Source: Paraphoma chrysanthemicola (lineage: Eukaryota > Ascomycota > Dothideomycetes > Pleosporales > Phaeosphaeriaceae). From it: a DNA stretch of 64,000 bases. The stretch lies in contig JAGMWG010000024.1 in NCBI GenBank assembly GCA_020744225.1, positions 1-64,000 of the forward strand, in the 5' to 3' direction. How positions within the stretch are numbered: position 1 is the first letter of the stretch; each line of letters starts with the position of its first letter. The notes below the pieces were generated by a model. It saw only the letters and a list, made by a program, of their open reading frames with translations, was not told the DNA's origin and did not search any database. Positions 49,063 through 58,693 of this stretch are shown here, piece by piece. Both the position numbers and the translations under genes were made by a program.

Positions 49063-49127
49063 AGAGGTGATCAAAGCTGGTGGGGTGCGCCGCTCGGTTG
49101 TACGCGCCGCTCGCTTATAAAACACGT
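49063..49127. repeat. Right terminal inverted repeat of the transposon
   Basis: 65 bp ending CGCTTATAAAACACGT, the exact reverse complement of the left end, followed by TA at 49128-49129. Confidence 0.93.
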
Positions 49128-49135
49128 TAAGTTAT

Positions 49136-49852
49136 ATGGAAAGCACCTTCGTACTCGGTTGCCAGCCTCCATCATCGATCATGGCAACATCTGATCTCGC
49201 AACTGCCTCTCTACTGCCCACCTTCATGACGCCACTCGCATTATTCGCATTGCTGTGCGCTGTATTTGTTCTCCTACTCCTATTCTCTCAATCAAGCTAT
49301 CACAAACTTGAGATTTCTCCTCTGCTAGAGAACGTCTCATATCAAGACACATTGACGCTCTCAGGCAGCAGTTCCGTTGCACCTTCCAAGGTCAAACACT
49401 TCTCGAATCCAATCTTGTATCCCGCATTGTTTGCGGTATATGCTGGGCATCATGCTGTGAGAGAGCGATGGAACGCGAGGAATGGCGTTATCGAAAATGC
49501 GAAAAACCAACAAGATGAAGTGGAAGAAGATTAGGAAGTGCAAAGTGCAGCTGTCCGAAGAAGTGATCAAGTCGCGACTACCAAGTACATTGATTGTGGA
49601 ATGTGTGGAATGCGATTTGAGAGTCGTGGGCTGGAGAAGCAAGTTCATCGCCTACTCAACTTCAATGTCACGCTGATGCTGAGTAGGAAGCACATCAATC
49701 ACAAACATGTCCGAAGATTCAAGCGCGACATCATCTCGGTAGCCTTCCATCCGGGCGAAGACCTCCAGCAGCACGAGCGCACATTACACCGTGACCACAC
49801 TCTGCGAAAGTGTGATGTGTGTAAGCCACGGGATTGTATTTGCACGGAATGA
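49136..49852 (+). CDS. Putative small membrane-anchored zinc-finger protein, partly degraded
   Basis: Proposed exons 49136-49456, 49535-49638 and 49687-49852 give 196 residues. The N-terminal part has one hydrophobic helix (TPLALFALLCAVFVLLLLF, about residues 32-50). The first intron (78 nt, GTGAGA..TTAG, phase 0) is uncertain; without it the frame stops at 49532. The second is a 48-nt GC-AG intron (GCAAGT..GTAG); removing it restores a normal finger, CGMCGMRFESRGLEKKHINHKH (C-x2-C-x12-H-x4-H, split by the intron). The next finger, FKRDIISVAFHPGEDLQQHERTLH, keeps its histidines, but Arg and Ile stand where both cysteines should be. The layout and intron place mirror the gene at 52.1-54.1 kb. 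It could be a decaying paralogue. Confidence 0.4.
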
Positions 49853-50555
49853 TAAGTTGAAAAGACATGGGAAGCGGGGTGTTAGAGTGTGGTAGCGTCA
49901 CAGCGATGAGGTGGGCACCACGCACATGTGTTGTTGTTATTATATGATACCGTTAGGCCATTGCCAGTCTGCTCTAGCCGCACCAATTATACATAAATGA
50001 CCTAAAAGCATCATCTGGTTGCGACTTCTTCGCCCAGGACCTTGCACGTGAGCTGTGCCGCGTGTCCAACAATTGTCCGAGCACGCAACAGCTACATGAG
50101 CCCGCCACAGCATGCGTTATGGATGTTATATATGGTCTACCATCTAAACATTTGACACCGTCCCTCAGGCCCTCCTGGACAGACTCGTTCTTCTTGCTGT
50201 ATTGACTGGAGCAATACCCCTGATTTCACTTGACGATAGCCTCCCACGCCGCATCGCCGAGACAACGCCCTTACTGATCCTTTTCACGGTGAGAGTGGAG
50301 TCTATTGAGAAACGAGGCCGCAGGTAGCAAGAGCGGTAATACTTGCGCGCTCGTACCACGATATATATTTTGTTGGTTACAACTATACGGAAATCCACTT
50401 CCTCTAAGCCACTTCGCTGGCCAATCAATACTCCCACGCCTCCTGACTTGCCTGTTCATACTATTGCGACCTAAAGCTCGAAGCACCACACTATGTGCTC
50501 TCAACGCCGCTAAGTCGCTAGAGGTTGCGCCAACCGTGCGCAATGCTACCCTAGA
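49853..50555. other. Intergenic
   Basis: About 700 bp; nothing supportable beyond possible promoter sequence for the short signal-peptide frame that follows. Confidence 0.4.
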
Positions 50556-50702
50556 ATGGTCTCTTTTCGTTTCCTCGTCTTTCTCCTCTTCGTACAGCCT
50601 ATATCGGCTACCAGCTATTGCAGTACGATAGCCAACGACTCTCTCTTGGACTCGCGAATTTTCGAACCGCAGTCCAGTCCAGTCTCCTCAAGTTCACATT
50701 GA
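50556..50702 (+). CDS. Possible secreted small protein or first exon
   Basis: A 48-codon frame opens with a convincing secretion signal (MVSFRFLVFLLFVQPISATS, cleavage near Ala19) and continues as a Ser-rich segment to a TGA. It is probably either the first exon of a longer gene extending to about 51.36 kb, where two overlapping frames look weakly coding, or a decayed gene. I could not find a splice model that joins them convincingly and recognise no family. Confidence 0.3.
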   Translation: MVSFRFLVFLLFVQPISATSYCSTIANDSLLDSRIFEPQSSPVSSSSH

Positions 50703-52098
50703 AGCGACCGTGGCCAAGAGTCGGGAAGCTTAAACAACGGACAATCCCTCACTGCTACGCTGACATATTGACTCGAACGAAGTTGCATTGCTCAGTCATG
50801 CAAGGCTTGGGCATTTGGTCGGCAGCTTTAGGGACAAATCGAGTCAATGGTCACTCACTTTCCTGGTGGCAAACGAGCTCCAGGACGCCTCCTGCTTTTT
50901 ACTCCAGGAAGGAAGAATGTTACACCAAAGACGGAAAGTGGAACGACAAAGTCCCGAGAGATGCGCTCGCGATTCACATCAGCAAAAACGGCGTACCTCG
51001 AGCTACCATTGGGTACAATCCTGAAAACCAGGATGATTTGGCTGGCCGACATAGGCTCCATCAAGAATGCGGTACCGTCTCTGGGGGATGTTGCATGGGT
51101 CAAGAACTGGTACGTGTGGGAGGTTGACATGATTGAAGGTCATGAGAGCACTCCGGAGCCTGACTCAGCTACCCAAGCTCAGAGTCTGAAACCTCGTATT
51201 TCTGTTGAGAAAAGCGTCCAAATACATAGATTCGATTTAATCGATGGTCGAGATGTTATTCCGAAAGGAATTGTAATTGTGAAGGTTAATAAAGGTGCAT
51301 CACTAAGGGCTGAAGATAAGCCTGGAAAGCATGCGTCGGAAGTTCGGTCGCGAGGATAGACATTTCAGAAGACAAAGACAAAAAAGTACAATTGATATTC
51401 AAGATTATCATTGATGTTCGAGTTACTCGAAAGATATCGCGTTGTGGTGGATGACCATGATGATGACATCAAACCTCGGCAAAAGTTGCCGTCAAGTCTT
51501 GTAACGCCTGGCTCTCCTCCCAGACGACAACTTTTTTTTCATGATGTACTGCGCTGCTCGTCCCTATATTACATAGGATAGTAAGCACATGTTCGCTCCG
51601 TGCGATGCGACGTTCCAAGCTTGTGCCATGAGTGGCAGCGCGTGCTCTTGCATGCACGCCCTGCGCTCAGCTCGATAAGGACACTGGTCGACTCGCCATC
51701 AATTGGCTCGAGTTTGGGTGCATACGATCTGCCTCGATTGTCAATGCCCCAAAAATTGCCTTCGCGGAAGTCCTCCATCTTGCACAGCCGATTTGCGGTT
51801 CTTGGCTACCAGGGATAACTCCCAACCAACCAATGGGCGTCAGAGGTGGCGTCAAGTATGCCCCCAAGGAACATTCAGCCTTGTGTGTCGCGCGACAATA
51901 AAACCTCTCGTCAGCGAGTGGAGCGATGCTGCATTGCTTCGAAACACTTTATAGCCGCAGCGCTTGTACACCTTACCGAGACGCGTTTTAGTCGTTGTAG
52001 TTCGCAGCCAAAGTGTCCCAACTCAGCCGGAGAGCGGACTAGTCTGAGCCCAGCGTCTCAGCTGGACCAAGGCGCCAATTGGCCGCCGTATTGACTCA
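50703..52098. other. Unresolved stretch, possibly coding remains
   Basis: Between about 50.75 and 51.36 kb two overlapping plus-strand frames (one ending at 51127, one at 51359) have plausible composition, but I found no domain and no clear joins. The rest, to 52098, is intergenic and includes the promoter of the next gene. Confidence 0.35.
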
Positions 52099-54083
52099 AT
52101 GGCGCAGCTGAACGGCGGCCATATTGCGGGCATTGTCATCGCGTGTGTTTGGGTCAGCGTCTGGGCTGTGTTCATCCTTCTCATCTACCTACTAAGAAGA
52201 CGTCGAATTCAGGCTCGGGCTGCCAATTATGGTCTGCACGCTGACCCAAAATGGCCTATCAACCTCACTGACAATCTAAGACTATACGGTAGATAGGAAA
52301 TGGCCATTGGTTCCAGATGAACAAGGCCCGACCGGCTACAACTCTTCTTCCCTCTCCCCAGTTTCTGCTTGGGGAGGGTCGACGCAATACAGCTCTTCGC
52401 CAGGCTATTCTATTGGTCAATATAGTCCAGCACCCGCATCGACTGGAGGTTCCACGCAGTATAGTCCGGCGCAACAGCCCCATCTCATTGGCGGACAGTA
52501 CAGCCCGGCTACTGCATCCTATGGAGGTTCTACGCAGTGTAGTCCAAGGTTGCCTTCCAACATTAGCACCCCTTCCACTTTGGTTCAGCAACCGTCACCA
52601 TATATTACAACAGGATCAACGTACTACAACTCAAGAGAAGAGTTGTCGTACCAGGCTCCGCACGGTACTCCATTATGCAATCCGAACACTTCGGCAAATC
52701 CATATCCTCGACCCTTTCTAGCAGAGCTTCCCGCCGCTCTACCTAAAGCGGTCACTGCGGAACGGATTCTGCATACTGACAAGCTAAGCCAGATAGAGGA
52801 GATACATCACAGTAGTGTGTCATACCCCTTAAAACAATGCTGGAGTAATGCTGATGTAACTAGCTTCACAAACATCGCAAGATCTGACAGTAGCCTTGGG
52901 GCGCACAGCTTTTGACTCTTCAAAGCTTGGTGCCATTGATGAAACGCGGGCAATCGATCCCTGTGAGCTCGAGAAGAAGCCCAATCCTGTCCACTTCTCG
53001 CATCTCTACTCACGTGAAAAGGGCGAAGCAGGGCCAAGCGATAGCAACTGTTCAAACGTGTGCAACAACGCCACTTCAAACACTGGATCTGATGAACCAT
53101 CGGGATCCCTAGCGGCAAAGACGAAAGACGGAGCCTCTGAGCAGGATCTGGATGATTCCACTGAGTCGACGCAAGTCTTTGATATCTCAACTTATGATGG
53201 CAGTGCAATGTCATTGACCGCTGGTGCTTTTGTATCATGCAAAAAGTACCATGCTGACATGAGCCCCATCGTGGTTCCCTATCTATCTCCGTCCATTGGC
53301 ACAAGTTCGGATGAAGCCGACATGACCGAGCCGGACACACCACAGACAACCACTTCTAGTGTCATGTCCGACGAAAGGCAAAAGGGGCCATTGCATCTGA
53401 ATGAGGCGCCACGATGTGTCTTCACACCAGGTGACGGCCCTGAAAGCCAAATCAAAAGCGTGGAACCTGTACCGCCACCAAATGTGAAGGGCAAGACACC
53501 GGTGATGCCGACCGTCATGGGAGATGTTCCCACGAGGATGATGTTGGGAGCGAGCGCTATCGCCTCAATGCACCCACACACGGATGAGCCATTCTCACAA
53601 GAGAGTTCGTCTCATGTAGATATCATCAGCGGTGAACATTTTCCTGCCACCCTTCGAGGATGTTCGTCGTCGTCTCCGGAGATGGAAGGGAATTGTCCGA
53701 CCGCGAGTACCGCAGACCCGGACGAATCTCCATCGCCGTCTACCCTGAGATGCACTCGGTGTCCTGCCCTAGTATTTAAGACCCAAGGAAAGCTCAAGTA
53801 AGTCCTCATCGCTGTTCAAAGGTTTCGCTTACTAATGGCATCTAGTGACCACAACAATCGCCGACACAAACGACGGTACGGTTGCTCTTTGTGCGCTTAC
53901 CGATGCAGTTTGCGAGCAGATCTGACTCGACATCTTCAAACCGTGCATCGCGACATCCATCGTCCTGCCAACACGTTTCATTGTCCTAATGACGGCTGCA
54001 GTACAACATGGACGAGGAAAGACCACCTCAAGCGACACGTGCTGAGATGCAACAGACAGCGTCGGAAATTAGCTGAAGGATGA
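52099..54083 (+). CDS. Putative membrane-tethered C2H2 zinc-finger protein
   Basis: Proposed exons 52099-52231, 52317-52844, 52891-53797 and 53846-54083 give 601 residues with all phases closing. Residues 8-30 are one membrane helix (HIAGIVIACVWVSVWAVFIL) followed by an RRRR stop-transfer motif. A long Ser/Thr/Pro/Gly/Tyr-rich region follows (repeats like GGSTQYSP), then an acidic linker. The C-terminus has three fingers: CTRC..HNNRRH, CSLC..RHLQTVH (canonical C2H2) and CPNDGC..HVLRC (C2HC). The last intron (48 nt) splits the first finger and is firm. The 46-nt intron joining the two large frames and the 85-nt first intron are inferred. If they are wrong, this is two genes: a membrane protein and a zinc-finger protein. 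Confidence 0.45.
53207..54083 (+). other. Zinc-finger coding part that is secure in either model
   Basis: If the upstream join is rejected, the first in-frame ATG for the zinc-finger frame is near 53207, giving a protein with an acidic, Ser/Thr-rich linker and the same three C-terminal fingers. The GTAAGT..CTAG intron at 53798-53845, with an ACTAAT branch site, is required in both models because it completes the first finger. Confidence 0.7.
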
Positions 54084-54166
54084 GAATTTCTTCGAAGCGT
54101 GGGCAAAAGTAAAGGTTGCAAACAAAGGGCAGATTGCTTTGCTCGGGTAGGTCTGGCATAACGAGC

Positions 54167-55443
54167 TTACAGTTTCTTGCTCAGCTCAAGCATTCCACGG
54201 GACCCTAGGCCCGCCTCTTCCCACCAAATACCGTTGACTTTCAAGCCAACGCTATCCCCCAACTCGGCCCACTGCTTTTCCGTTCGCTCTAGAGATCCTA
54301 TGACGAACATATGCCAGTCCATAGTTGCATCCTGATGGCCCACGCCAGCCTCCGGCATAATCACCTCGTGGATCAACACAACCGAGTCGTCAGCCATGAC
54401 GTCCACGATGTGCGAAAGGATACTTCGCGCCTGCTTCTCTGGCCAGTCATGCAAGATCATTCGAAGATAAAACGCCTTTGCATGCTTAACGGACGCGGGC
54501 TGCGGGGTAAAAAAGTCATGTCCGATTTTCGTGATGCTAGATGGAACGTCAATTGCTTGCTCAACGACTTCGGGCAAGTCTTCGAGCACCAGCTTGCCGG
54601 CTAGAGAGGGATAAGTTTCCGCAAACTTGCGGACTTGATGGCCCAAGTTCCCGCCGATGTCAACGAATAGCACTCGGTCCGAATCGTCTTGCTTCAATCT
54701 CTCAGCCGCGGGGTAGCTGTTAATGAATTTCGCTTCATCTCGACTCTTATTCATTTCCATGGTCTTGTTGAAAGCATCAGCAAATCTCTCATTCCCTGGC
54801 TGTGCCATAAGATCGAAGTATGTCTTGCCCTTGAAGTCGAATGCGAGGTTGAATGGCGCGTCGTGTGCATCAGTGGGATTCTTGTAGCCGGTTTTAGCGA
54901 GGTACTCTGGGATGGCTGCGATGCCGGGATACATGTGCGTTAGGTGAATGGCGGCGGATGTGGCAGGAGATGCTGAAGAGAAGACAGGAGCGAGTGAGGC
55001 CGTGGTGTATATTCCCGGACTAGGCTCCGCAAAGATATCCAAAAGCACCAGAATACGGAGCATACGCTCTATGCTGCTTCAGAGATATGCACGAAATTGA
55101 TTGGGCGTGGTACGTACGAAGCAAGTCGGCCTCAGCCCCGCTCTTCTTCGCGAGAGCATTGAGACTGATAGGCCCACCGTGTCCAAGCGCGATATCGACG
55201 AGATTGAGGTCTACTGCAAGGCGAATAACAATAGGGTCGTAGAGGCTCTGATCGTTGTCAGCGCAGGCCAAGATCAAGATCTCCTTGCATTACCAAGAAC
55301 AATCGAAGGAGCTTCTCCACTGGGTTCTCCAATGATTCACTTAGCTTGCGGCTGGCTTGCAACAACGCCGAGCGATCAGCTTCTGAGAATCCTGCAGAGC
55401 CCTTACCAGCCTGGTCCAGAATCTGCTTTGTGAGGTCTGCCAT
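54167..55443 (-). CDS. SAM-dependent O-methyltransferase (COMT type)
   Basis: Three exons (55443-55294, 55247-55118, 55068-54167) encode 393 residues. The N-terminal part is the dimerisation winged helix (NPVEKLLRLFL joined to SLYDPIVIRLAVDLNLVDIA, then LQRMLRILVLLDIF). The C-terminal Rossmann fold has the SAM motif FVDIGGNLGH and LVLEDLPEV. The catalytic HDW triplet lies in FYLRMILHDWPEKQ, followed by VLIHEVIMPE. Fungal enzymes of this type methylate phenolic hydroxyls, often of polyketides. No polyketide synthase is in view, so the substrate is unknown. Introns are 46 and 49 nt; the second donor is GTACGT. A start 54 bp upstream (55497) is possible. Confidence 0.88.
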
Positions 55444-56418
55444 CACGAGCTCTAGTCTTCGAAGGGTTGCTCTTCCACGGTGGTAACATCCATGCATAAG
55501 ACTTGAACACCCTTTATACTACCCGTGTATGACATTTGCACTAGCTCAATGGTCGGCGTCTCCGCAGAATTTGAGCAGCACCGCATCAGTCCGCTTCTGC
55601 ACGGCACGCCGCGTGAGCTGCCGAAGGATGCCAATACTAGCTATTTGGGGTCAGTGGTGAGTAAGCGCTACGTTAGGGCTACGGACTGCTGATTGGTCTC
55701 GATTGCTACATCTCCTTGCACCCTCTCATGCGGAATATGGCCCATGCATCTGGCGGTTTCTCCGTCTAGCATGTCACGAGCTGATGCCCAATGAGCATGC
55801 TTTATAGGGACGAACCTAGCGCCATCTCGCTGTCCCATGCACCTCACATCACCCTCAAGGCTGAAGATGTCGCAGATAAGAAGTGAGATCCCCACGTGAG
55901 AGAAGGCTACCAGGAGCTAAGTTACGAATACACCCAAGGGTAAGGCTCAACGCTCCAGGTACCAGTTGTGACAGAAATGTAGGCCACAGAATTGGTAAAC
56001 TAGCGCGGGATCTCGGATAACACCCTGGGAGGCGTACCTCACGTGTTATACGGCAGACGTCGGGCATGTGTAGTGCCAAAAACAATTGCGTGTAGCTATA
56101 GACGAGAGAACGTGCTGTCGCCTAAACTTGGAGGTTATCGCATCAAATAGGTGTAGTGGATTGTGTGAGACGCATTGTTGCGGAGCGGTCAAGAAGTTGC
56201 GAACCCCACCAGAGCCCCCACATCGCCTTTCAAATTTGCTTCAAGAAGCACACACACTGTCACACAGTATTGATTCCATTGCAGAACCTGGTACTTCATA
56301 GAGCATCGCGCCCTAGCATGGGCAGATTTCAGTCTAGAGTATATATTGTGTCTATGTTTTCAGACCACTCAACCAATCAGACGCAAGCATTCCAGCCAAC
56401 CAATTGCTCATTGGATCC
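55444..56418. other. Intergenic
   Basis: Nearly 1 kb between the methyltransferase start and the tRNA. It holds the methyltransferase promoter; no other feature recognised. Confidence 0.5.
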
Positions 56419-56500
56419 GCCCTCTTGGCTTAGTGGTAAAGCGTATCACTAGTACTCCAGTGCTATGATAAGATCGCTAGTTCGATTCTGGCAGAGGGCA
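56419..56500 (+). tRNA. tRNA-Thr(AGT) with 10-nt intron
   Basis: The acceptor stem GCCCTCT pairs with AGAGGGC and is followed by discriminator A. The D-arm is GCTTAGTGGTAAAGC; the anticodon stem is TATCA/TGATA with loop CTAGTAA once the 10-nt intron (56455-56464) is removed. The anticodon AGT (read as IGU) is for Thr. The T-arm is GCTAG-TTCGATT-CTGGC with one T-G pair. The intron sits one base after the anticodon, the standard place. Confidence 0.92.
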
Positions 56501-56774
56501 CACGACACATGTCTTTTTGCCAAAATTCGCGCCCTGTGTCAACCAGAAGTGCCGTGTGACTGCGAGGGCTTCATGAAGAACACGACATGGGGTAAGATCT
56601 GGATTTTGGAGGAAGTTCAGTATTTGGAATTGGTGTTTTTTTTGAGCACGCGTCTATGTGGCCTATGCCTCCAAATGTCCTACAATCGTATATGAGCTCA
56701 TGAATGTTGGCGCGAACCGAGTTGATTAGATCATTCTCGAGATATGTACGCTGAACGAGTAAAACTTCTCCTTG

Positions 56775-58693
56775 CTATATATCAGGCTGCCTATCTTTTG
56801 TGCTCGGGACCAGCGTTGTCTCTGACGCGTTCCGTAGCTGCGATGTTCCGACCCCTACTCCAACATGATGATGAGCAGCGTTAGCGTCGAGGCGAATTTC
56901 CGAACATGTTGGCTCTGAGGGTGCAGCACTCCAGAGAAGATCACCTTGTTCAGGATCGATCCGTGGCTCTGCTATCGAGGTAGTGGCACCTGAAGGCTTG
57001 TCTAAGGTATCGTATCTCCGGAACAACAACCAGAATACGAGTGCTGTGGCAGTCATTGCTACTGTAAGTGAGGCATAAAATATGACAAGGTTAGGATCGT
57101 GCGCGACAGCGGTTAGCGCCAGTGCCACGGCTGATCCAAGGCCACCAATGATCAAGCTGATGGCTTGCACAATGACCTTCATGTCCTTTGGGGAATGATC
57201 GTAGGCGTACTCGAGGCCGGTGACATACGCAAATATCTCGCCAGTCGAAATCAAGAAGTATACTGGGGCTTGAATCCACACGTTCGGTCGACCATGTGCA
57301 TCCGTGGTTGAGCAGTTGCGTGGCATATCGTAGCACGGCGTCGAGTTGTAGATGGCGTACTGTACAACCGTCGAATAAAGCATAGAGAGGGCAATGAAGC
57401 CGAAGCCAATAGTGATACGCATGATCGGGCCGATATAGATGCGCCGGCGATGAAGGAATGGGTATAGTCCCATCTGGATGGCCGGACCCAAAACAATACA
57501 ACCAACTTGATTGAGAGCTGGCAACAAGTCGTTCGGGGTGCCATTCGTTCTCATTGATCCGGCTTGTGAAATCAAATTATTTTGCATCTGGTCGAAGCAG
57601 ACGTAGAACATGACGAATGCCAACAAAACCCGGCAGCCACGTAGGCCGCGTGTCAACTCCTCGACCATGTCGCTACTCCATGCGACTCGCTTCTGGCGAT
57701 GCTCAAGCTGATACTCTGGATCCGCGTATCTCATTCTAAAGCCATTCTTGATGGCGCATCCGATGATCTTGGTGGCCTGCGGAATGACAAGGTTGTCCTG
57801 ACGCGGAACTACCACATACCACTTTTGGCCAATGACCAACATGAGAAATGCGACACACATAAGACCAAGCGTGAGCCCGTATGCCTCGGCGAAGCCATAA
57901 TGGTCTTCGATGAAGACTGTGACGAACCACGAAAGCGATCCAACGTTGCCGATCCAGAAATACAAATTGTCTGCGGGATGTTAGAATAAGATGTCAACGA
58001 ATGAGTCCCTTCTTGAGCTTACAGATATATTGTAATGTCAACTCGTGATCAATCACCACTGACTCGCCAGATTTCAGCGTCTTCGCTTCTGGTTTTGCCC
58101 GTGTGTACTGGTCGGCAATAAAAGGCGGCATGATTGCTTTGACGCCGCCTCCGCCGAGACCAATCAAGAACATCGCAACGACAAGCCCTGGAATACCCCA
58201 TCCGTTGTTAAGATTGCTTGGCACGGAACTGATGGTCAGAACTAGTATTCCTAGACAATACAGAACGACGCTTGAGAGTAGTGTTGTATACTGCCCGAGC
58301 CGGCTGTCCGCCAATGGAGCGATGAGTATCGGTGCGACGTAGTAGAAAATGTAGAAGCTGCAGTATATCCTGGTTGCCTTCGCTTGGCCGAGGCCAAGAG
58401 CACCAGGCTTCTCATCGGGCCCTCGATGTGGCGGACGCTCCATGTAATTCTCTACTTGCGCGTCAGAAGCTGTCGCGATATCTCTTGGTTGAGGAGACAA
58501 GTAACTTACGCCATGGAGCAGTGAGACCCCAAAATGCGGCTCGTTCCCAGAACCCGACGAGCGCCACAGCCCATAATCGCCATGGAACGTTGTCTCTCAC
58601 ACGCCTCATGTCGCTATACTTGGCCGACAGTGTTATGTCAAACTGCACAACATCTGGAACGGAGGATTTAGATTCTCCTTGGTTTAGTGTCAT
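56775..58693 (-). CDS. POT/PTR2-family proton-coupled peptide transporter
   Basis: Three exons (58693-58510, 58451-58023, 57970-56775) encode 602 residues. POT proteins import di- and tripeptides with protons across the plasma membrane. After a polar N-terminus comes the first helix with WAVALVGFWERAAFWGLTAPW. Splicing gives the fungal PTR signature TAPWQNYMERPPH, where the ExxER-type motif is reduced to WERA. Further marks are YFYIFYYVAPI-like helix 2, GLGGGGVKAIMPPF and, late, YFLISTGEIFAYVTGLEYAYDHSP, a diagnostic POT motif. Introns are 58 and 52 nt with CTGAC and CTAAC branch sites. The C-terminus is acidic and polar. The start is the first true ATG of the frame. Confidence 0.92.

Larger units (their letters stand above)
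47276..49127 (-). mobile_element. Pogo/Fot-type (Tc1-mariner superfamily) DNA transposon
   Basis: A complete 1,852-bp element. Both ends carry the same 65-bp inverted repeat without a mismatch, and both flanks carry TA, the duplication made by this superfamily. It encodes one transposase on the minus strand. Perfect terminal repeats suggest a recent insertion, although the transposase has two in-frame stops. It inserted between the MaoC gene and a small zinc-finger gene, whose proposed ATG lies only 6 bp beyond the right TA copy. Confidence 0.93.

Noticed and set aside
49532..49534. In-frame TAG as proof that the 49.1-kb gene is broken
   Set aside because: The TAG can be the acceptor end of a 78-nt intron with a GTGAGA donor in the right phase, so it is not proof of a pseudogene.
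54167..55497. Apparent frameshift in the O-methyltransferase near 55250-55290
   Set aside because: A 46-nt GT-AG intron with a CTGAC branch site joins LLRLFL to SLYDPIVIRLAV and removes the need for a frameshift.
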